The translations under genes and the position numbers were made by a program. A stretch of DNA of 64,000 nucleotides, from contig NZ_LN868538.1 of the NCBI RefSeq assembly GCF_001261775.1, forward strand, positions 372,001 through 436,000, written 5' to 3'. Under the pieces are notes generated by a model, which had not been told where the DNA came from, searched no databases, and saw only the letters and a list, made by a program, of their open reading frames with translations. The stretch is from Anaeromassilibacillus senegalensis. GTDB lineage: Bacteria > Bacillota > Clostridia > Oscillospirales > Acutalibacteraceae. Within the stretch, counting starts at the first letter, position 1; each line of letters begins with the position of its first letter. Positions 38,301 through 43,437 of this stretch are shown here, one piece after another.

Positions 38301-39073
38301 AGTACCTGGACGGCCCGGAAAAAGACAAGTTCAACGAGCTGTTCCCGCAGGCGGAAGCCCTTCTGGAGGACGCGAATGCAACCCAGAAGCAGGTGGATGA
38401 AATGGCGGACGCCCTGTACAAAGCGATGATGAACCTGCGCATGATCCCGGACAAGAAAGTGCTGAAGGACCTGATCGACGAGTCGGAAGCGCTCAACCCG
38501 GATGATTACACCGAGGCGAGTTACGCAATCCTGCGTGCGGCGCTGAACAACGCGCAGGGCGTCTACGAAGACGAGAACGCCACCCCGGAGGAAATCACGG
38601 CGGTCTGCGCGACGGTAGAGAAGGCCCGCGCGGGTCTGGTTCTGGCGGACAAACCGGAAGAGCCTGCAAAACCCGACAACAAGCCGAGCCATAAGCCGTC
38701 CAGCAACGGCAGCAAGAAGCCGATTGGCAACACCTCCGGTACAGGAACGGCAGTTGCCGTAACCAACCCGGTAATCAACGCGGTGCAGAACGTGATGGGC
38801 CAGAAGTCTGTCCGTTCCGATACCACGACGAATTTCACCTTGAAGAGAGGCAGCGCGTACTGCTTCAAGATGACAGTTGTCAACGGCAGCAATGCGGCCC
38901 CGAACTTCACCGTGGGCAACGGCAGTGTGCTTAAGACCCAGTTTGTGGCGAAGGTCGGCAATGACAACTATTACAGAGTCTGGGCGGTCGGCACACCGGG
39001 CCAGAGCACCGGCGTGTATACCACAATGGCGGGTGAGAAGGCCCAGCAGCACTGTGTGGTTACAATTGGCTGA
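32351..39073 (+). CDS. Giant secreted multidomain glycoside hydrolase, family 2 (2240 residues)
   Basis: The start is a TTG at 32351 with GGAGGGG 5 bases upstream, where a signal peptide begins (KRNRFREKLTAFVCAAALLV...). Domains in order: F5/8-type C (CBM32-like) module at about 47-177; FIVAR-like helical pairs 184-337; GH2 sugar-binding sandwich 339-497; Ig-like domain 499-614; TIM barrel 615-920 with probable acid/base Glu729 (WGNEL) and nucleophile Glu831 (NHEAGQY); a further alpha/beta and beta region 950-1220; two beta-sandwich, CBM6-like modules 1244-1520; helical unit 1526-1594; another beta module 1597-1737; beta domain 1739-1827; helical repeats 1827-2103; a Lys/Pro linker; and a C-terminal module 2147-2240. 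There is no LPXTG or S-layer motif. Substrate is unknown; host or plant glycans are likely. Confidence 0.9.
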   Translation: MKRNRFREKLTAFVCAAALLVSSIPVSLSQAAVRENQPVKVPQFLMEATASSQEETSDTCYASMAVDGNAASMWHTQWSTTPPSPHWITVDLGSIVEISRLTYLPRQDGSQNGTVRNYEVFVSEDGQTYTKAAEGAWGADMAEKEAVLQTPASGRYVKLQAVNASMMSCAELNIYASSSSYAPLWSSIDETESFLAGAETGSQPNQYPQDAVNTLKQAIEDAKLKAASLPESDLEGIQNAADILRSALDAFRNARITYTKEQLAALAEQANALNDSTPTGETDGQVSEQAKQNFQAVLDETEAVLNNSEADKEAVHLAYETLVQAMETFKDRIVTSLKSLAGVWELKLGSYSVDDGALSDTCVLPGTLDENKKGNLNTSVNTNRLSRKYTYTGDAVYQKQVFIPQNWEGKHITFLMERTKNTRVWVNGQEQTDCNANNTLGVAQEYTLTGLVPGQVNTLTVQVRNTDYPVGTGCHMLTEETVTNWNGILGKIELKASTPVFIKDVRVYPNIQDKTATVKAVVANDTGMAVSGTLTLNAQSYNHDGATHTVPQMVQAFSLESSDTEKEIAVVYAMSEEARLWSEFDPSMYRLTVDLDADGAADSFTENFGMREFKTSGTKFTINGMTTFMRGEGNSAVFPLTGYPYMTKAEWIDFFTKAQDLGINFFRFHSWTPPEAAFEAADELGIYMQPELYGFGGTPFNEYYSEEAVRILEYLASHPSFVMFAWGNELNTTGSNRDGANALRELCRSVDDTRLYAEGSNNNYWAPSLNAGDDYWTTCKTKANSDPYHTRISFSWVDAASGGALESMQPNSNFTYTNAISIVDKPLMNHEAGQYQVLPLFDEEIPKYEAGVFEARNLQYYRDLMESKGLLYMNETFSKVSARVSAIGYRADLETALRTPGLGGYQLLSIQDFPGQGTAHVGILDNFMEDKPGGFTTEQYKSFNDSVVVLAQLPKMVYRNDQELSGTISVVNYGPAALQGKVGQWKLKNGDAVLAQGALEAMDVPQGSVTNLGTFSASLSDLTEAAKLTVEVSVDSIGSNSYDIWVYPQQIDTTVPADVTVSSNLDEATLNALENGGKVLYLPEPSEKVIPDSVAVRWTTDYWSKMFHRSDRNAHTMGMYVQNEHPIFANFPTEFFSDYQWFNLMKGSRAVVLDDAPADLEPLAWNIDHMEWSRKLGSLFEANVGKGKLVVCTFDLLNQMDVYPEAKQLYASILQYMASEEFQPKAALTQEYLTDTFKELTNTDAYATIESESYSEGNGSFKSESGTGEDGEKATALGNINKGNWLRYEKVEFGLNGCSTITLNGANANSYDAVLELRTGSSTGPLIATLNFKNTGSWSQYKSQTFDIPRISGLNDVVLVSQNGGIAFNSFWFGEGSIQYVSAYEKLEPESAAGDITITDIDGGSHIIMQNYVSAITDQVEIRFNHVEFGTFGSKDVTIQGRSLNGKDVSGYLRYEDAGEEKTIPFVFKAGEGESYELSSETFFKQTFKAKGIKGAQNLVIGFDKGTSFDLEALLFTGYTSEPVINPNYVNAMNEAQEKLAAVENRPLLYTEASWQVFTTAYEEASKVDMDDEDAVAAAAKKLQDALDSLVLTGKTKSAYTVTYARNYDDLDGSVKLERAEPDQVVGGFDKGETLYYKGLDFGSSGAIKLTVRAANGRSDSEKEKEAVLRFRYGTGENDYADVRILQTGGWGAANDRDFTVDIPSERFNGVKDITLQLVEGAVALHSFVFEEAAATDPQLLNVQWNPNQADVEIAGEADVLIDGNGIYGAKVVPGIKLTLTFTPADGPFASAQLNGEDIPFEADGCTYTFTMPNDKASLRFVFTSVNKGILETLLEKANEVTDEQLAGLVESVSKRFIAARDNAKAVYEDDTATQEEVNEAWKELLDAMHHLSFEEGTKDELEYWLDYAAMLDLDNFTPKSLEGYAEALAYAEEIYNDEGETLKAEVEKAAKNLQEAILRLEFKANTEVLGAFVQQAQEIEIDKYLDGPEKDKFNELFPQAEALLEDANATQKQVDEMADALYKAMMNLRMIPDKKVLKDLIDESEALNPDDYTEASYAILRAALNNAQGVYEDENATPEEITAVCATVEKARAGLVLADKPEEPAKPDNKPSHKPSSNGSKKPIGNTSGTGTAVAVTNPVINAVQNVMGQKSVRSDTTTNFTLKRGSAYCFKMTVVNGSNAAPNFTVGNGSVLKTQFVAKVGNDNYYRVWAVGTPGQSTGVYTTMAGEKAQQHCVVTIG

Positions 39074-39151
39074 TTGCTGCCACTGAAAACCACCGTAGGT
39101 GCGAATGACGTTGTACGTACACAACAGCATTGTGTAGTAACGGTTGGCTGA
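37681..39151 (+). repeat. Long direct repeat, copy 1 (3' end of the first large hydrolase)
   Basis: This 1471-bp segment aligns without gaps to 51253-52723 at a constant offset of 13,572 bp, with high identity by eye (most codons identical; differences are scattered, largely third-position). It covers the second half of the beta domain, the helical repeats, linker, C-terminal module, stop codon and a 78-bp tail. Confidence 0.95.
39077..39151 (+). pseudogene. Remnant of a second copy of the C-terminal module's end
   Basis: Three bases after the stop codon of the large hydrolase gene a 25-codon frame reads LPLKTTVGANDVVRTQQHCV and then VTVG and a stop. The end matches the hydrolase's own last residues (AQQHCVVTIG) and the LKT block matches the module's VLKTQFVAKVGND, with the part between deleted. 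It has no start codon or ribosome binding site of its own. Confidence 0.75.
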
Positions 39152-39212
39152 AATTGATACTTTAAGGTATTGACAATTCCCTTCGCCGTTCTCTGCTTTA
39201 CTTCAAACATAA

Positions 39213-39258
39213 GAACCCTTCCGCAACAATTGATTTGCCGCGGAAGGGTTCTCTTTTG
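39213..39258 (+). terminator. Terminator after the first large hydrolase gene
   Basis: Arms GAACCCTTCCGC (39213-39224) and GCGGAAGGGTTC (39240-39251) are followed by TCTTTT. Confidence 0.85.
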
Positions 39259-39351
39259 ATAACACAAGGGTGAAATATTTCGAAAGACAATGGAAAAAGC
39301 AAAATAAACATGCTATGATAGGAAAAAATACAGGATAAGGAGCATACACTC

Positions 39352-39750
39352 ATGTTTTGCATCTACTGCGGAACAGAAATCCCGGATCACAGCAAATTCT
39401 GTCTGGAATGTGGAAAACCGGTTCCAATTAAAATACAATTGATAAAGACCGAGCCGCCGGCAGAAGATATTCTCAAAAAGCAAGTTTCCATCTATTGGCC
39501 GGAAGGCTATATGCCTTGCAATTCCTGTACGATCATCGATATCCGCATAGACGGCCAACCAGTCAGTTCCGTTCTGTACGGGCAAAGCATGGCGTACTCC
39601 ATCCCGGTTGGGGAGCATCAATTTATCTTTTCCGTCGGTATCAACCCATATCGATATGTTTTCAACCTGGACATTCAGAACCATACAATTATTACGTTAA
39701 AATTTGATCAGACGGGAACAAGGATGAGCATGATTCCTGAATCGTTGTAA
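39352..39750 (+). CDS. Zinc-ribbon protein with a C-terminal beta domain
   Basis: The product has 132 residues, with a ribosome binding site AAGGAG 11 bases upstream. MFCIYCGTEIPDHSKFCLECG is a four-cysteine zinc ribbon (CxxC...CxxC). Residues 45-125 form a beta-rich domain (CTIIDIRIDGQPVSSVLYG, YSIPVGEHQFIFSVG) like the PEGA/DUF2846-type domains that often follow such ribbons. There is no membrane segment. The function is unknown. It lies in the interval between the two large direct repeats. Confidence 0.75.
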   Translation: MFCIYCGTEIPDHSKFCLECGKPVPIKIQLIKTEPPAEDILKKQVSIYWPEGYMPCNSCTIIDIRIDGQPVSSVLYGQSMAYSIPVGEHQFIFSVGINPYRYVFNLDIQNHTIITLKFDQTGTRMSMIPESL

Positions 39751-39789
39751 ATTATTCTTTTTGCATAAATTTTGGTATTTTAAAAAATA

Positions 39790-39832
39790 AAACCCGGAAG
39801 TCCACAAACTTGCTGGACTTCCGGGTTTATTA
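39790..39832. terminator. Bidirectional terminator between the zinc-ribbon gene and tRNA-Gly
   Basis: Arms AAACCCGGAAGTCCA and TGGACTTCCGGGTTT (39814-39828) around a 9-base loop have AT tracts on both sides. It can end the zinc-ribbon transcript and the opposing tRNA transcript. Confidence 0.88.
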
Positions 39833-39836
39833 TGTT

Positions 39837-39911
<75 letters not shown>

Positions 39912-40044
39912 ATAGCTTTATTATTTTATCACAAAGCCCCGGCCGTTTCAAGTCTCTTTTTCCAGAAATCGGATTTTTATAATGAAGAGCAATGAAACAA
40001 ATGCAAAACACAAATACATCCTCACATGAACGGGCTTTTCTTAA

Positions 40045-40106
40045 AACTTACAGTTTCGTAAGTTGCGCCAAACCCGCTGTGTCTCAGAGCAATCTATTGG
40101 TATAAT
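40045..40106 (+). promoter_or_regulatory. Operator and promoter of the two-component system operon
   Basis: A perfect inverted repeat AACTTAC (40045-40051)/GTAAGTT (40058-40064) with a 6-bp spacer lies 36 bp upstream of an extended -10, TGGTATAAT (40098-40106). The GTAAGTT half also occurs before the ABC genes (42084-42090), so binding by the response regulator at 40144 is plausible. Confidence 0.62.
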
Positions 40107-40143
40107 ACAATTATATAAAGTTTATTTACAGGGGGAACGCCAT

Positions 40144-40839
40144 ATGAATCAACTCCTGCTCTTAGAAGATGACATCAGCCTGATCGATGGACTGCAATAC
40201 GCTTTAAGAAAAAACGGCTATACCTTTGAAATCGCCCGGACTGTGGGTGAAGCAAAAACCCTTTTGGAACAGCAGGCATTCGACCTCCTGCTCCTGGACG
40301 TAACCCTGCCCGACGGGACCGGCTTCTCCGTCTGTGAATGGGTTCGGGGACGGGGCAACCGCGTGCCGATCATCTTCCTGACCGCTTCGGATGAGGAGGT
40401 AAGCGTCATCCGCGGCCTGGACTGCGGCGGTGACGATTACATTACCAAGCCCTTTCGGATGGGAGAGTTGTTTTCCCGTATCCGCGCCCTGCTGCGCCGG
40501 ACCGGACGGACAGATGCGCCGGAGAGTGGGGAGATTTTATGCGGGGACATTGCGATTGACCTGTTAAAAAGCCGTGCTACCCTCCGGGACATCCCGCTGG
40601 AACTGACGCTGGGCGAGTACAAATTGCTCTGTCTGCTGGTGCGGAACGCGGGTCACGTGGTTTCCCGCCAGTCGATTCTGGATACCCTTTGGGATCAGAA
40701 CGGAAATTTTGTGGATGACAACACCCTATCCGTCTATATCCGCCGCCTGCGGGAAAAGGTTGAGACGGACCCCTCGCATCCGGCACATTTGACGACGGTA
40801 CGCGGCTTTGGATATCAATGGAATGAGGTGCCGGTATGA
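40144..40839 (+). CDS. OmpR/PhoB-family response regulator
   Basis: The product has 231 residues (ATG after CAGGGGGAACGCCAT). The receiver domain has acidic Asp9/Asp10, phospho-acceptor Asp52 (LLLLDVTLPDG) and Lys102 (YITKPF). The C-terminal winged helix (residues 130-228) includes ELTLGEYKLLCLLVRNAG and VYIRRLREKVE, the OmpR type. The sensor kinase starts inside its stop codon (ATGA). The neighbourhood resembles BceRS/VraR-like systems that control antimicrobial-peptide ABC exporters. Confidence 0.94.
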   Translation: MNQLLLLEDDISLIDGLQYALRKNGYTFEIARTVGEAKTLLEQQAFDLLLLDVTLPDGTGFSVCEWVRGRGNRVPIIFLTASDEEVSVIRGLDCGGDDYITKPFRMGELFSRIRALLRRTGRTDAPESGEILCGDIAIDLLKSRATLRDIPLELTLGEYKLLCLLVRNAGHVVSRQSILDTLWDQNGNFVDDNTLSVYIRRLREKVETDPSHPAHLTTVRGFGYQWNEVPV

Positions 40840-42065
40840 CGCTTTTTCGGGACAAACAAAACCGATGGTATTTGCTGGCCGTATCCTTACTCTGCGTTAC
40901 TCTGATCGGAGGCTTTCTTCTGTTCTGTGTGGGGCAGGCGCGGGCCGCCCAGACGATGCTGCTGGAACGGGAACAGGCCATCGCCGGAGGACTGCTGGAA
41001 CGGGACGTGCCGCAGGAAACAATCGCAGCCGCCCTGAACAATGCATCGGACAACGGACTGGGCCGAAAACTGCTGGAACGGATCGGCCGAACGGAAAACA
41101 CACCCGGACAACTGTTCCCCACCCTGCGGACATTTGAAAAAAACACGGTTTGGAATCTGTTGCCGGGGATTGTCCTGTGCGCGGCCTTGCTGCTGTGCGC
41201 GGCTCTGCTGTTCCTTTCCCGTTTGGACCACCGATACCGCATTGCGGAACAAACCGTCCGCAGTTTTGCCTCCGGCGACTTCTCCTTCCACCTGCCCCGT
41301 ACCGGTGAAGGAACGTTGGCGCGGCTTTTTGCGGCAGTGGACGACCTGGCCTGTGCATTGCAGGCCAAGGGAGAAACGGAACACAGGACAAAAGAATTTC
41401 TCAAGAATACGATATCGGATATTTCCCATCAGTTAAAAACACCTTTGGCCGCCTTGCGGATGTACCACGAGATCATCGAGGAGGAATCCGGCAATCCGGC
41501 AGTTGTGACGGAGTTCTCACAGAAAACAGAGACAGCCCTTGGCCGTATGGAGGGACTGATTCAATCCCTTTTAAAAATCACCCGCCTGGACGCGGGCGGG
41601 ATTGTTTTTGAGCGGAAGCGGATTCGCGTAGACGCTTTGGTCAACCGGGCAATGGCGGAACTGAAAACCAGAGCGGAGCGGGAGCAAAAAGCCCTTGCCG
41701 TGAGGGGTAATCCGGAGGATACGTTTTTTTGCGACCCGGAGTGGACAAGCGAGGCCGTCGGCAACCTGATCAAGAACGCGCTGGACCACACTTCGCCCGG
41801 GGGCCGAATCGTCATTGCCTGGGAACATTCCCCCGCCGTCTCCCGCATTACCGTTTCGGACGACGGGTGCGGCATTGCGGCTGAGGACATTCACCATATT
41901 TTCAAACGGTTTTACCGCAGCCGCCATTCCCTGGACCGCCAGGGCGTGGGGCTGGGCCTGCCGCTGGCAAAGGCAATGATTGAAGGACAGGGCGGCGTGC
42001 TGACCGTGCGCAGCGCGCCGGGTGAAGGCGCTGCTTTTACCATCTCCTTTCTTACGGAAGTGTAA
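40836..42065 (+). CDS. Membrane sensor histidine kinase
   Basis: The product has 409 residues and overlaps the regulator by 4 bp. Two transmembrane helices (about 11-33 and 106-128) flank a roughly 70-residue extracytoplasmic part. A HAMP-like segment follows, then the H box ISDISHQLKTPLAALR with phospho-His198, the N box NLIKNALDHT, and the G boxes DDGCGI and GVGLGL. It is the partner of the regulator at 40144. Confidence 0.94.
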   Translation: MTLFRDKQNRWYLLAVSLLCVTLIGGFLLFCVGQARAAQTMLLEREQAIAGGLLERDVPQETIAAALNNASDNGLGRKLLERIGRTENTPGQLFPTLRTFEKNTVWNLLPGIVLCAALLLCAALLFLSRLDHRYRIAEQTVRSFASGDFSFHLPRTGEGTLARLFAAVDDLACALQAKGETEHRTKEFLKNTISDISHQLKTPLAALRMYHEIIEEESGNPAVVTEFSQKTETALGRMEGLIQSLLKITRLDAGGIVFERKRIRVDALVNRAMAELKTRAEREQKALAVRGNPEDTFFCDPEWTSEAVGNLIKNALDHTSPGGRIVIAWEHSPAVSRITVSDDGCGIAAEDIHHIFKRFYRSRHSLDRQGVGLGLPLAKAMIEGQGGVLTVRSAPGEGAAFTISFLTEV

Positions 42066-42090
42066 GCTGAAATTCATCTGATTGTAAGTT
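42061..42090 (+). promoter_or_regulatory. Probable response-regulator site before the DUF308/ABC genes
   Basis: TGTAAG occurs at 42061-42066 and again at 42083-42088, 22 bp apart, which is two helical turns and typical of OmpR-type tandem sites. The second copy extends to GTAAGTT as in the operator at 40058. TTGTTATAG at 42107 may be part of a weak promoter. Confidence 0.5.
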
Positions 42091-42126
42091 CCAATTGGTA
42101 TCCTTTTGTTATAGGAGGTACTGACT

Positions 42127-42243
42127 ATGAATGATTTCCATTGGGAGCAGCTCCGTATCGAAAGGTGGGTAAACAGATGGGTATTTCGTTTCTTAAAAAT
42201 TACAGTAGGCATGCCCTACTACAGGCTGTCTTTCTGGGTCTGA
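42127..42243 (+). CDS. Possible 38-residue leader peptide overlapping the DUF308 gene
   Basis: An ATG with an excellent ribosome binding site (ATAGGAGGTACTGACT) opens a 38-codon frame (MNDFHWEQLRIERWVNRW...). It is rich in Trp, Arg and aromatic residues and ends with a TGA at 42243. The DUF308 gene starts inside it, in another frame, at 42177. It may couple or tune translation of the downstream gene. It has no recognisable family and could also be the old N-terminus of a frame-shifted gene. Confidence 0.45.
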   Translation: MNDFHWEQLRIERWVNRWVFRFLKITVGMPYYRLSFWV

Positions 42244-42752
42244 TGGGCATTCTGACGCTTCTTTTCCCGGAATTTTTACTCAGCAATGTCTTTTACGCTC
42301 TTCTGGTTGGATATTTCCTGTTGAGCGGAATGCTTCGCATCGTGTGTTTTCTTCTGCATAAGGATGCCAGAACACCCTTCTCTTACGCAAATCTGGCGGT
42401 GGGCGGCCTGATCCTCATCTTCGGCGTTCACTGCGTCATCTTCGCCCATTATCTTGCCAAGATTACGCCCGTCCTTTTAAGTGGACTTTTACTGCTGGAG
42501 GGCGCCGCCTATTTTGCAGCCGCCTGCCACGCGGAAACCGCTTTGCGCAGGCGCATTCTGTTCCCGCTGGCCGCTATGACACTGTTGGGCGCTTTGGCGG
42601 TTTTTATGTTCACCTTCGGCTTTGGTATCGGCGGCCTGACCGGCCTTGCACAGGTATCCGGCGCCGCCCTGCTGATTTCCTGCGCCTGCAGCGCCGCCCT
42701 TTGCCTGACACCCCGCCACCCGCAGAAGCTTTACACAGAAGGAGAGAGATGA
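42177..42752 (+). CDS. DUF308 (HdeD-like) membrane protein
   Basis: The ATG at 42177 (AAAGGTGGG upstream) gives 191 residues with about six hydrophobic helices arranged as three pairs (for example AVFLGLMGILTLLFPEFLL, YFLLSGMLRIVCFLL, VSGAALLISCACSAALCL). This matches HdeD/DUF308 membrane proteins, whose function in Firmicutes is not established. It sits between the kinase and the ABC genes and is followed 1 bp later by the ATPase gene, so it probably belongs to the exporter operon. Confidence 0.8.
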   Translation: MGISFLKNYSRHALLQAVFLGLMGILTLLFPEFLLSNVFYALLVGYFLLSGMLRIVCFLLHKDARTPFSYANLAVGGLILIFGVHCVIFAHYLAKITPVLLSGLLLLEGAAYFAAACHAETALRRRILFPLAAMTLLGALAVFMFTFGFGIGGLTGLAQVSGAALLISCACSAALCLTPRHPQKLYTEGER

Positions 42753-42753
42753 C

Positions 42754-43437
42754 ATGAATCTTTTAGAGGTCAAAGACCTGAACAAAACCTACGGAACCGG
42801 AGAAACAGCCGTGCAGGCACTGAGGGAGGTAACCTTTTCAGTGCCTAAGGGAGAATTCGTTGCGGTGGTCGGGGAATCCGGCTCCGGAAAAAGCACTCTG
42901 CTCAACTGCATTGGCGGACTGGATCATCCCACCTCCGGCACGGTACTGCTGGACGGAGAAAACCTGTTTACCATGAAGGAGCAGGAGCGCACCGTCTTCC
43001 GCCGCCGGAATATCGGCTTTGTATTCCAGTCGTTTCAGCTGGTGAGCGAACTGACGGTAGAGCAGAATATTGCTTTTCCCATGCTGTTGGATTACCGGAA
43101 ACCCGATCCGGGTCGGATCGATGAAATTTTGCAGGTGCTTGGCCTGCGCGGCCGGCGTCATCACCTGCCCAGCCAGCTCTCCGGCGGCCAACAGCAGCGC
43201 GTGGCCATCGGCCGGGCCCTGGTAATGAAACCCATGCTCATTCTGGCAGATGAACCAACCGGTAACCTGGACAGTAAAAACAGCCAGGACGTCATGGAAC
43301 TGCTGGTGCAGGCCTCCCGCCGCTTTCAGCAAACTATCCTGATGATCACCCATAACGCCAATTTGACTGCTTCCTGCGACCGTGTGCTGCGGGTGATCGA
43401 CGGCGTACTGACCGATTTGGGCGGGGTGAGGGAATGA
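42754..43437 (+). CDS. ABC transporter ATP-binding protein (MacB/LolD type)
   Basis: The product has 227 residues. Walker [10 protein letters not shown] is near residue 41, the Q loop is in [17 protein letters not shown], the signature [15 protein letters not shown] follows, and Walker B is [14 protein letters not shown]. These features, especially GNLDS, mark the MacB/LolD/BceA class that works with FtsX-type permeases to export or detach peptides and lipoproteins. It overlaps the permease start by 4 bp. Confidence 0.95.
   Translation: MNLLEVKDLNKTYGTGETAVQALREVTFSVPKGEFVAVVGESGSGKSTLLNCIGGLDHPTSGTVLLDGENLFTMKEQERTVFRRRNIGFVFQSFQLVSELTVEQNIAFPMLLDYRKPDPGRIDEILQVLGLRGRRHHLPSQLSGGQQQRVAIGRALVMKPMLILADEPTGNLDSKNSQDVMELLVQASRRFQQTILMITHNANLTASCDRVLRVIDGVLTDLGGVRE

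Noticed and set aside
36359-39130. A 923-residue open frame on the minus strand opposite the first large hydrolase
   Set aside because: It mirrors the codon bias of the plus-strand gene, has no ribosome binding site or recognisable domains, and the plus strand encodes clear GH2 and CBM motifs.
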